Assembly: GCA_028095005.1 (NCBI GenBank)
Contig: CM051463.1
Location: forward strand, 80,519,002 to 80,583,001
From: Rhynchospora pubera
Taxonomy: Eukaryota; Streptophyta; Magnoliopsida; Poales; Cyperaceae
Direction of reading: 5' to 3'
Length of the DNA: 64,000 nucleotides
The notes under the pieces were generated by a model that saw only the letters and a program-made list of their open reading frames with translations, ran no database searches and was not told the DNA's origin. A program made the translations under genes and the position numbers. Positions 50,541-61,255 of the stretch are shown one piece after another. The first letter of the stretch is position 1; each line of letters begins with the position of its first letter.

Positions 50541-52367
50541 CGGGAGACTTAGAGAAACCAGGGGTGACGCCATTCGGATCGGGAGACTTAGAGAAACCAG
50601 CAAGCGTATCGATACATCACTAGATTAGGAGTAAGAACTCGACCCAACAGTGGATAAAAGAGGAGATAAACTCAACTCACAAACAAAATTCGTAATAATT
50701 CAATAATCTGTCTATTACATCATCATCTTTTGCTTATAAAGCAATCTATTACATTTAAAACTCACTACCCATTAATACATAATCTCAACCACTTTTTCTA
50801 ATATCAAAACACATTAAATAAAGTCCTAGAAGACCACAAAAGAAAGCACAAAACACAACAACAGAATAATAACTCTTTTTGACTAATTAAAACAAAAGAT
50901 AACTCTTAACCAACTAATTAATTTTATTGACTGCTTCTTTGACTGAATGACATGGCTGGGATGATTAGTCAGCATCTGACGTGGCTCGAACGGTGTCAAG
51001 GGGGAGGCCAGCGTAGGCTAGACATACGCTAAGATTTGAAAATTTAATCTACCGACATTATATATTTTAGTTTGAGCATACTCCAAAAAAAAAAAGCCCA
51101 TTAAGGCTTGGCGTTGGCCCATGTTACTCTCTCCTTGGCTCCCTCAACTTACTTAATACTCTTGTTATTTTATCAATTCTCCAATAATCCCAAATTTGCC
51201 CATGTTACTTTTCTCTCTCGATCTCAGAAAAAAAACCTAAAAGGCTAAAACTCCCTCACTTTTCTCTCCTGAGCCGCTGTGGTGCATCGCCTGATCGCCC
51301 GCTTCAGTGTGCTCAGTGCTCGACGGGGGCGGCGGCTACCGTGCTACGCAGCATCGCAGCCTACGGCCCACGCAGCTACGCTACTTCGCGACCTCCACGC
51401 TCTCCACGACTCCACCCAACTAGGTGAGTGAATTCCATTATAAATTTTGAGTTCGGACTAAATTCTGAGGTTTTTAAATTTTGGTGTTTGATGATTGATA
51501 ATTTGATATTATTGCATTTATTTGACATGCCCGTGCCCGGTGCCCCCAAATCCCAAATTTCCAATACTCTAGCTCAGTAGCTCTGAAATTATTTGTAAAA
51601 ATTCATTTGCAATTTAATGATTTTGATCTTAATAAGAAGTGCATTAAACAAATAAACAGTGTACAAAAATGAAGTCGCAATATGAGCAGTTAGTTCACTC
51701 ATAGTTTTACCTTAAATTTGAGAGCATCTCCAAATTCCAGAATAAGAGCTGTTTAGGTTTTATCAATCTAAGTCTTCCATTATTATGCAATTAAGCCTCA
51801 ATTCAATTAAAAACAAGAACGAAAGTAAAGGCTAAAGTAAAGACTAAAGGGTCAAGGATCCAGGATCAGGGATGTTATCATGCATTCATGCTAATATAGT
51901 TTTTGAACAGTAAACTCCTTATCTAGGAGATTACCAGTGCAATGCAGGGACCAGTTCTTTTCTCAGATATTGGGATTTGGGAAGAAAGCAAGAGCCAAGA
52001 GGTATGATCTTCATTTGAATCTCTCTTGTTTTTTCTCATATAAGGAATCAGATCAAATTTGATAATTATGTGTTTATTTTTCTTTCACTTCTAGTCTGAA
52101 AAGCATCGTTGAAGAAATGGGCATCATATCTGCTTGACATTGGTTCACTGTACAAGTACAATTACTTGACATTTGTTATTTTTTATTTGCATTTTCATTA
52201 TATGATTGTTGTTACTGACATATTTGCATTTTTTTCTTAGTCAATATGAAAAACAGGAAGCTTGACTACATTGGATGCTTAAGAAAGTGAAATGAATATA
52301 CTCGTGGGAATCAAATAAGGTTAGTATTTCAAACTTTAGTCTCCCGCAATTCTAAATCCTGGTTCCG
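50541..52367. mobile_element. 1.8-kb unidentified insertion interrupting the satellite
   Basis: The satellite phrase CGATTGGA/TTATACATTG is split between 50,540 and 52,368. The insert starts with a direct repeat of GGATCGGGAGACTTAGAGAA (50,537 and 50,577) and ends near TAAATCCTGGTTCCGC. The phrases CGGGAGACTWARAG and AACCAGG occur inverted at the two ends. A GC-rich leader-like block lies at 51,240-51,420. No transposase frame and no clear target duplication were seen. The family is unknown. Confidence 0.6.
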
Positions 52368-54880
52368 CTATACATTGTAATTACGCCAAAATGTCCATAT
52401 TTTAATGATTTTGGGTATATTTAAGCATTACAAGCTATTTTGCATTCATTTAAGTGTTTTGATCATGTTAATGTATATTTAAGCTCTTTATATAGTCTAG
52501 AATGTGTTTATGAGCTAATTTATTCAGAATAATTCGATTATACATTGTAATTATTCACATAGTTTACAGATTCTGAGTGTATTTGAGCATTTGAATCGAT
52601 TTTGCATTCATTTTAAATCATTTGATCACAATCATCTATATTTAAGATTTTTATATAGTCAAGAATATATTTATGAACTCCCTTATTCAAAACAATTACA
52701 TTATACATTATAATTATGAATATAATGTGCAAATTTTAATGATTCGGAGTATATTTGAGCAATTCAAGCGATTTTGCATTCATTTTTAAGTCATTTGATC
52801 ACAATAATCTATATATATGCAATATTTATAGTCTAGAATATGTATATGTGGTCAATTAATAAAAAAGATTGGTTTATATATTGTAATTATACACATAATA
52901 TACAGATTTTGCAGATTCTGAGTATATTTGAGCATTTCAAGCGATTTTGCATTCATTTTAAGTAATTTGATCACAATAATGTATATTTAATCTCTTTATA
53001 TAGTCTAGAATATGTTTATGAGCTCGCTTTTTCAAAACGATTGGATTATACATTATAATTATTCACATAATTTGCATATTTTACAGATTCTGAGTATAAT
53101 TGAGCATTTCAAGCAATTTTGTATTCATTTTAAGTGTTTTGATCACATTAATCTATATTTAAACTCTTTATATGGTCTAGAATATGTTTGTGATATCACT
53201 TATTCAAAACAATTGGATTATTCATTGTAATTATGCACATATTGTGCAGATTTTAAAGATTCTGAGTATATTTGAGCATTTCAAGCGATTTTGCATTAAT
53301 TTTAAGTCCTTTGATCACAATAATCTATATTTAAGCATTTTATATTGTGTAGAATATGTTTATTTGCTCAATTATTCAAAATGATTGGATTATACCTTGT
53401 TATTATTCACATATTGTGCTGATTTTATAGATTCTGAGTATATTTGAACATTTGAAGAGATTTTGCATTCATTTTAAGTCATTTGGTCGCAATAATCTAT
53501 ATTTATGCTCTTTATTTAGTCTAGAATATGTTTATGAGTTCAATTATTCAAAACGATTGGATTGCACATTGTAATTATTCACATAATTTACAGATTTTAA
53601 GTCATTTGGTCGCAATAATCTATATTTATGCTCTTTATTTAGTCTAGAATATGTTTATGAGTTCAATTATTCAAAACGATTGGATTGTACATTGTAATTA
53701 TTCACATAATTTACAGATTTTACAGATTCTTAGTATATTTGACCATTTCAATTGATTTTGCATTAATTTTATGTCATTTGATCACAATAATGTATATTTA
53801 AGATCTATATATTATCTAGAATATGTTTATGATCTCAATTTTTCAAAACAATAGGATTATACATTGTAATTATTCAAATAATGTGTTGATTTTAATGATT
53901 TTGAGTAAATTTGAGTATTTCAAGCGATTTTGCATTTTTTTTAAGTCATTTGATCATAATAATCTATATTTATGCTCTTTATATAGTTTAAAATATGTTT
54001 ATAAACTCACTTATTCAAAATGATTGGATTATGCATTGTAATTATTCACATAATTTGCAGATTTAATAGATTCTTAGTATATTTGAGCATTTCAAGCGAT
54101 TTTGCATTCATTTTAAGTCATTTGATCACAATAATCTATATTTAAGCTCTTTATGTGGTTTAGAATATGTTTATGAACTCACTTATTTAAAATGATTGGA
54201 TTATACATTGTAATTACGCACATAATGTTCAAATTTTATAGATTCTGAGTATATTTGAGTATTTCAATCGATTTTGTATTTATTTTAAGTCATTTTATCA
54301 TAATAATCTATATTTAAGCTCTTTATATAGTCTAGAATATATTTATGAGCTCACTTTTTCAAAACGTTTGGATTATGCATTTTAATTATGCACATGATGT
54401 GGATATTTTATAGATTCTTAGTATATTTGAACATTTCAAACAATTTTGCATTCATTTTAAGTTATTTTGATCACAATAATCTATATTTAAGCTTTTTATA
54501 TAGTCTAGAATATGTTTATGAGCTTAATTATTCAAAACGATTGGATTATACATTGTAATTATTCACATAATGTGCAGATTTTACAGATTATGAGTATATT
54601 TGAGCATTTCAAGCGATTTTGCATTCATTTTAAGTCATTTGATCACAGTAATCTATATTAAGCTCTTGATATAGTTTTAGAATATGTTTGTGGACTCACT
54701 TATTCAAAACGATTGGATTATACATTGTAATTATTCACATAATGTTTAGATTTTATAAATTCTGAATATATTTGAGCATTTCAAGCGATTTTACATTAAT
54801 TTTAAGTAATTTGATCACAATAATTTATATTTATGTTGTTTATATAGTTTAAAATATGTTTATGATCTTACTTAAAACGT
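52368..54880. repeat. Satellite array, right part (about 14.6 monomers)
   Basis: The same ~172-bp monomers as at 40,090-50,540 resume after the insertion and stop at about 54,880, at the same breakpoint sequence as copy 1 (28,500). A ~119-bp partial monomer is duplicated in tandem at about 53,477-53,716. Confidence 0.97.
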
Positions 54881-56406
54881 GATGATATTGATATTTTAGT
54901 TAGATGTTCACATTATTATTAACATATATAAAAAATAATATAATAGAAACCAAACTTTAAATTATGTAAAAAAATATTGTATCGAGCAACCCTAGTTTGA
55001 AAACATGAGGCGTGATCCATATTGAGCAATTCACATCTTAATTTGATTATGCAAATTGTTCTAGTATATAAATAAACAACCCTAATATATCATTTATTAC
55101 AATTTCAGAGGAAACAGTTTTGAGGGGCCGAATATTCTCAAATTTTTTTTAACTAGAAATATTATGGGTGTATCACAAATTCACAATACTTATACATCAC
55201 ATATCCGAATTATTATTATTGCAATTATTATAATTTTTATTAAAATTACTATGATTTTACTATAAAATAATAAGGATTTATTATTAATACAATTAGTATA
55301 TATATTATAAATTCATAATTATAATCATCATTATTGTTACTGTTAGCGTAATAATTAATTTAATTAATATAATTGTTATAATTATCCGTAACTTCATTTA
55401 TATTCTGTCATCATCTCTATGATGCACAGAGATTTGTTTCGTGCCCAAAGCACCTCCCCGTTTTGTCTTTTGACAATTCAAATTAGGAAACTAATAAAAC
55501 TTATGCTATTGCTTAATTTAGAAAGGGAAAAGGTCGGTGCCGCGGTCAAATTGGACTTTTGGAGACCTATAACTGTAAGTCTATAACTATAATAATAACA
55601 AAAAAAAAAAAACCCTTCTTGTGCCTCTTGCATTCATTCTCAGAAAAGAGAACTTTTCGAGAGGTTCTAAAAATTTTCGACTAGGGTTTCAAACACCAAT
55701 CCGTCCCACAAGTACGATCCACAAAGGAGACTTCGCGATTAACTTGAGCATTCAATTTTTTTTTTTTGAAGAAAGAGGGAGGTCTTTGCCATCCAACTTT
55801 TTTTTTGAAATTAAAGGTGCATGCGGGGCTTGAACTCTTGACCTCATGGAGGCCAGCCTAATGCTCTTACCACTGAGCTACTAGACCACATGCAGCATTC
55901 AATATTTTATATTTTGTTAGCAAGTGGCAACTCAAGCATTCAATATTTCTGGTTTAGTTACATCGTACGTATATCTACTTCTTTTAAATCTTTTGAATTC
56001 TATGTTTCGATATTTTTTAATATATGTAAAATACTTTAATGAATCAAGATTACAAGAATTGTGACTAACCCCCTATTACACGTCAATGGAAATATGGCAT
56101 CAATGACTTAGGGGATGATTATTTATTTTAATATCTAATCTTTCGGAACTAGATTAATTAACGAGGTTCTGAGAGACTTAAAATATTGATTCTTTTTTTA
56201 TTTTTAAATAATTCTGGCATTGATCCGGTCTTCGTAAGCGTTGAAATCAGATTTTATTTTTTTTAGAAGACTAGGTAGCAGCTACCTAGTACAACATAAA
56301 TTACCCATAATGTAATTTGAAAACTCGAGGCGTGATCCATATTGACTATTGAGCAATTCACATCTTAATTTGATTATGCAACTTGTTCTTTTTGACAGAC
56401 ATTGAA
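54881..56406 (+). other. Upstream region and 5' leader of F-box gene copy 2
   Basis: Collinear with 28,501-29,895. It has the same presumed splice acceptor 8 nt before the ATG (AG at 56,397-56,398). It differs mainly by the SINE insertion. Confidence 0.5.
55757..55893 (-). mobile_element. tRNA-derived SINE, minus strand
   Basis: 137 bp flanked by the 10-bp duplication AGCATTCAAT (55,747-55,756 and 55,894-55,903). On the minus strand the 5' part carries a pol III A box (TAGCTCAGTGGTAAGAGC) and B box (GAGTTCAAGCCCC) as in tRNA genes, and the 3' end is A-rich. The matching site in copy 1 (about 29,386-29,395) is uninterrupted, with a single AGCATTAAAT. Confidence 0.9.
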
Positions 56407-57510
56407 ATGGCGCCACTCCAAAAGAAAGCCAGAAAGGCTTACAATCATAACCACACACAAACATCGGTGAATTGGGCAGAGCTACATCCTGACATGCTCC
56501 GCATCATCAGCAGCAAGCTATGTGACTTCGGAAGCTTCGTCAAGTTCCGTGCTGTCTGCAAGAGTTGGCGCTCTGCTGCCGATCTGTCAGAATGCCCCCG
56601 GCAGTTTCCATGCCTTGTCGACTGGCCACACATGCAACAAAACACCACTCTCCGTGTCTATTCCCCTGCCTCTTGCACAAGCCACATCTTTCAAGTCCCA
56701 AATGCTCTTTGCTACGGACCGTTCGGTGGGGAATTGCTGATGAAGCCCAACTGTCCCATGAAGATGCCTCTCTTCTATTTGAATCCTCTAACTGGGGTTA
56801 AGACAGCATTTCCTTTTGAGGTGCAATTGCGCAATTCCAGGCCTACTGGCGCTTATTGGTTCCACTCGAGGATTGATGAGTTTGCGGTGGGCAAAGAGGG
56901 ACTTCGTCATGTCTTCTATTTTAAGATATCGGAGAATGACGAATGGACCAGGAAAGGAATCGACGACAAGTTGAGAGCCGTTGCTTACCATGATCACAAG
57001 TACTTCCTCTTGGAGGACAGAAACGTAGATTTCAGTGTTCTTGTCATTAACAAATCCAATGGAGCTGAATTACCATCAATACCCTTCCCCAACAGTATCA
57101 CTAACATGAATTACCCCTTCAATTACTTGGTTGCAACCACCAATGGTTTGTTGGCCATTGTCGGCTTCAAACCGTTATTTGTCAAGGACCTGAAGGACTG
57201 CTGGTTTGAGGTGCACCGGCTGGAGAACTACCCCGAAAATCCCCATTGGACCAAGTTGAATGGAATTGGGGATCTAATATTGTTCGTGGATCATTTCAAC
57301 TGCTTTGCTCTTAAGGCGAGCGACTACCATTGTTTTGAGGGAAACTGCATCTACTTCATATCTAGTGTTCAAAAACCAAAGCGTGGATCCAAGCATGTCA
57401 TAGGAAGGTTCCACATGGGGCTGAACACAATCGAAGAGCTTTCTGGACCAACATGGTTTGGTAAAGGCAATTCCACAGTGAATTCTGCTTGGTTTTTGCC
57501 GAGCATATAA
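56407..57510 (+). CDS. F-box protein with DUF295 domain, copy 2 (367 residues)
   Basis: The amino-acid sequence is identical to copy 1 (29,896-30,999), including the F-box at residues 23-58 and the C-terminal DUF295 region. It is 26,511 bp away in the same orientation. The start was chosen as in copy 1. Both copies are open and intact, so both may be expressed. The copies differ in surroundings: this one follows a multi-kilobase satellite array, has a SINE in its leader and a LINE 116 bp after its stop codon. Confidence 0.93.
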   Translation: MAPLQKKARKAYNHNHTQTSVNWAELHPDMLRIISSKLCDFGSFVKFRAVCKSWRSAADLSECPRQFPCLVDWPHMQQNTTLRVYSPASCTSHIFQVPNALCYGPFGGELLMKPNCPMKMPLFYLNPLTGVKTAFPFEVQLRNSRPTGAYWFHSRIDEFAVGKEGLRHVFYFKISENDEWTRKGIDDKLRAVAYHDHKYFLLEDRNVDFSVLVINKSNGAELPSIPFPNSITNMNYPFNYLVATTNGLLAIVGFKPLFVKDLKDCWFEVHRLENYPENPHWTKLNGIGDLILFVDHFNCFALKASDYHCFEGNCIYFISSVQKPKRGSKHVIGRFHMGLNTIEELSGPTWFGKGNSTVNSAWFLPSI

Positions 57511-60476
57511 TCTGGAATTAATGAATTAATGGACTAGCAGTAGCACTTACTTCCAATATTGATATTTATTATTTACTTTTGCTAGATTATTTGATGTATG
57601 GCTTTACCTTACTTGTCATTAAAATTTTTTTGAGGAAACAGCTTACCGAATCAAGGGAGCCGGCATACTTTACTGATGCCAAAAAAGTTTCATACAAACC
57701 GAAGATCACTAGCTGTGATCCACTAAAAGAAAAAAAACGCAGTAGAAAAAAGGACATAGTCCAAAGTAAAGGGACTAACATTCCCTGAAAGTATTAGACT
57801 GAAAATAGAAACAACAACACAAAAAACGCAAAATAAAGCATTCAGATATCCATCCCATCTCCTTGCACCTCCCTGATGACTGCTGTACCAGAATTTGCTC
57901 CAGCTTCGTCATTTCTTTGAGTGTTTCCTCTACCATTTCCATGTGAGTTCCCTCCTCTGACATGGTGCTCCAGGCCTGTTACTGTACCTGTCCAAAGTTG
58001 GGTAAGATGAAGTGCTGCAAGAATGAGTGAATTGATACTTAAACCAATGATAGAATTAAAAGTTTTTCTATTTCTCTCATTCCATACCGACCAATACCAA
58101 GCAGCACAAATAGTTTTAATTAGTTTCCTATGATTGGTATTGATGTTTGAAACAGCCCTATCCAAGTTTTCTAAACTAGAGAAATCTAAATAATGACCAA
58201 CTGGGCTAAACTGAAATACTAAATCCCAGAATGGTTTGACATAAGTACAATGCAGAAAGAGATGGTCCACTGATTCAATTTGGTTGCAGAAATTACACTT
58301 AGCAGACCCCTGCCAACCTTTTTTAATTAGATTATCTCTAGTTAAAATTTTATTCCTAAGTGCTAACCAATTAAAAAGCTTAACTTTTAGAGGTATCTTC
58401 AGATCCCATACTGAATCTGACAAATTTACTAAAATACCCCCATTATTAAGAAAGTTATACATAGATTTAACATAGTATTTGCCACTCTTATCCCAACTAG
58501 GTGGGGTAATCGAGCTTCGCTCGATCCATGCGTTTCTAATAAATACGTACGTAATTTAATTATTTTTACATATCTATGAAATTAAACGGCCAATCAAGTT
58601 TCGCTCCATACATGAGATTTTATTATATTAATTTTTATTTTGTTCTTGTAATTAAATTATATATTTTTTATTTTTATTTTATTTAGCTGTAACAAAATAT
58701 ATTGATAATTTTTAACCTTAAAATATAAGAACAATGAGGGGTCGAAAAATAATTGGGCTTATGCATATTACCTTGTCTTTCTAACCATTTACCATTATAC
58801 CAGTCAGGCTGTGGAACTGGTACAAAATGCTCAACAGTAGTACTATCAAAATAAAAAGAGCTACTTCAATAATAATAAGACTTGATTACAGTAGAAACAA
58901 AAATATATATTCTTTCTCATCCCGAAGAAAACAATTAATCAATCTTGGCAGAAACGATTACAGTAGAAGGAAAAATATACTCTTTCTCATCCCCAAAGAA
59001 AACAATTAATAAATGTTGGCAGAAACAATATCAATCTCTCTCAATTTTTCAATAATTTGTATACCTTAGCTCCTAAAATTACAATTAGGTTCACCCAGGT
59101 GCCAACCTAATTCCTTTTTTTTTCCCTCCAGTGTAAAACAACTGTTGGGAACTTAGACAAACAAACTTCCAAACAACAGATAACTCTAAACCTGAAATGT
59201 CAGAAAATTGGCTAAAGAAATGTGAGAACAATGAACCAAAAAAAATATACGAACACTGTCATCAAATTTTTGGTAAAAAAAAAAAGGTCATTTTTTGGTC
59301 TAAAATGGATTATAGTAGAATTTCATTTTTTTTTTCAGACACATTTTGTTTTGCTCAAAAATCTTCCGATCGAGATTTTCATTTAGTTGCCTTTGTTTGC
59401 ACCTTCCATTGCCAAATTTAGTGAAATGCCAAAAAGAATTATTTCTTTCAACTACACATATGGTGGGATTGCTGAGTCTCCATCCTAATAAAGAAGTGCA
59501 TATAAATTAAAATTAATGTTAGTTTTTGGTCAACATTTCTTTATTTTGTTCAAAAGTTATAACAATCAGATTACATGTAACATATTCAGCTTAGTCCTAC
59601 ATCTCTTGCAAATCACATAAAGGAGCGCACACAACAATCAGATATGAGTTTAGAAAAGAAATAATCAAATGTCTGGCATAATACAACCATAAACACAGTA
59701 GAATTATGGCATGGTCAATTTTAATTTAAGCATGACAGGTGAAGCAATACTTTAATAAAACGAAAATACTAAAGATTGAGAAAAATCGCTATTTACTTAA
59801 TAAGGAACCTTGTTTTTAACATCTTCTCTGCAATTTATCCATAAAAATTTATCAATTTCTGAAAATGGCTGAGATACGTAGAGCATGCAAATTAGAATCA
59901 ATAATTATATCCAGAATATCTAGGACAATACCTATTTACAAATATGACTTGCTGGAACAAAATTAACCTAAAACCATGTTGATTATTAGTAGCTGATAAA
60001 AAAAAGAATGTATAGCTTAATACTATTAGTGAACTAAACAAAATCATGTTTGTGCTTTGGAATAAAGAATATCGGTCAGAGAAGAGGAGGAGGAAAGGAG
60101 GGAGGGGATATCTTGACGGAAAATTCATGTCAGGTGAGGCGGTACTACCGGTGGAGGAGAAAAGAAGAAAAGACGAAAGGGGAATCATCTGTTTAGTACG
60201 GTATTGACCATTAGTACCAGCATAAAAAAAAACTACAAAAGGACCTGGTGCCAGTACTGACTGATTGTAGTGTACTACACATTAGGTTTCACCAATTCAA
60301 CCTGAAATAATGTAAGTTAACTAAAGATCAGCTAAATAATCCATCCCAGCTTGTTTTTCAAGTATATACTCTCACAAAAACTCCGAATTGCACATATCTA
60401 CTGAAAATAGGAAACCCCTAACAAAGGAATTAATAGAAATCAAAGCAAAAAAAAAACTGAAGAGAGACATACTTAC

Positions 60477-60699
60477 TTCCAAAGGTATCATTGGTCATGC
60501 AAAGAAAAGTGATTCCATCGGATCTGAGGACGTGAAAGATGTAGCGATCCTGAGAGAAGCAGAGTCTGACATTGGATTCGGATTCAGGCAAGAGTTTCTC
60601 GAGAATCCTCCGAGACACCGCGCCGGCGTTACCCGTTACGGTGGCGAACTCAGCAAGAACCATCGTCCCGAGCGCCACCAGCGCGTAGAGAATCGCCAA
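60477..60699 (-). pseudogene. First exon of a VAMP7-type (VAMP71) SNARE gene, captured fragment
   Basis: The minus strand encodes 74 residues of a longin domain: MAILYALVALGTMVLAEFAT, an ARQILEKL-like VSRRILEKLLPESESNV, SQDRYIFHVLRSDGITFLCM and NDTFG, then a perfect donor (GGAA/GTAAGT) in the phase expected for VAMP71 genes. In the intact protein this domain precedes an R-SNARE helix and a C-terminal membrane anchor for vacuolar fusion. I found neither of these on the minus strand down to 58,497, so only exon 1 plus its leader is present. It could be transcribed as a chimera but cannot make a SNARE. Confidence 0.85.
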
Positions 60700-61063
60700 G
60701 GAGGAAGACTGGAAGAGAGAGAGAACAGAAATCGATTGTGATTAATTTGGATATATAGAAAGGGGCATAAAAATCTAAAAAGAAAGATAATGCACTGTCA
60801 AATAAACAGCTCTTGGTGAATCGGGTCAATTTATGAATGATAATACTCACTATACAAATAGTTACGTGATTTCACGTTGTAGAAATTGAAAAAAATTAAA
60901 TGTACTGAGAAAAGTACTCGCCGTGTCTGCTCGTATTTAAAAATAAAACTTCCGACTCCCACGAGTTTTTATTTATAATAAATACTGATGTCAATAGACA
61001 CTATTTGACTCACCAGTGAAAGTTAAACTAGCAAGAATACTAATTGCATGATGTTTCTCTTCC

Positions 61064-61255
61064 CTTAGGCTTCGCTCCAGAAGAAGAGAGTCGGAGCGAA
61101 GGGAAGGGAGGAGAGTTCGGATAGAGGGAGAGAATGGACAGAAACTAAGGAGAGCACAGAGACAGATAGAGGGAGAGATCGGTTACTCCCAAAATCGGAG
61201 AGTACCGAGTCCCTTCCCTTCGCTCCGACTCTCTCCTTCTGGAGCGAAGCCTTAG
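61064..61255. repeat. ~190-bp inverted repeat at the 5' end of the Helitron-like element
   Basis: CTTAGGCTTCGCTCCAGAAG with about 30 further bases (61,064-61,112) recurs inverted at 61,206-61,255 with few mismatches. It could form a large hairpin. The outer arm coincides with the element end. Confidence 0.85.

Larger units (their letters stand above)
54074..57626 (+). repeat. Segmental duplication, copy 2 (satellite + F-box gene)
   Basis: Near-identical to 27,703-31,110, with scattered single-base differences and small indels plus one extra 147-bp block (SINE and its target duplication). Interrupted at 57,626 by a LINE, after which weaker homology resumes at 63,110. Confidence 0.92.

Noticed and set aside
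40274..54023. Many small frames encoding similar peptides (QNDWIIHCNYSHN-like)
   Set aside because: They are translations of the 172-bp satellite monomer. 172 is not a multiple of 3, so no frame continues through adjacent units.
40090..54880. CRISPR-like or centromere array
   Set aside because: There is no short repeat/unique spacer structure; these are plain tandem monomers. Position between genes and high monomer divergence do not establish a centromere.
55813..55893. Functional tRNA gene
   Set aside because: A and B boxes are present, but no proper anticodon/acceptor cloverleaf could be drawn, and the A-rich tail plus target duplication show a SINE.
60388..60741. Plus-strand 117-codon frame as a gene
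   Set aside because: It is antisense to the VAMP7-type exon and shows no family motif.
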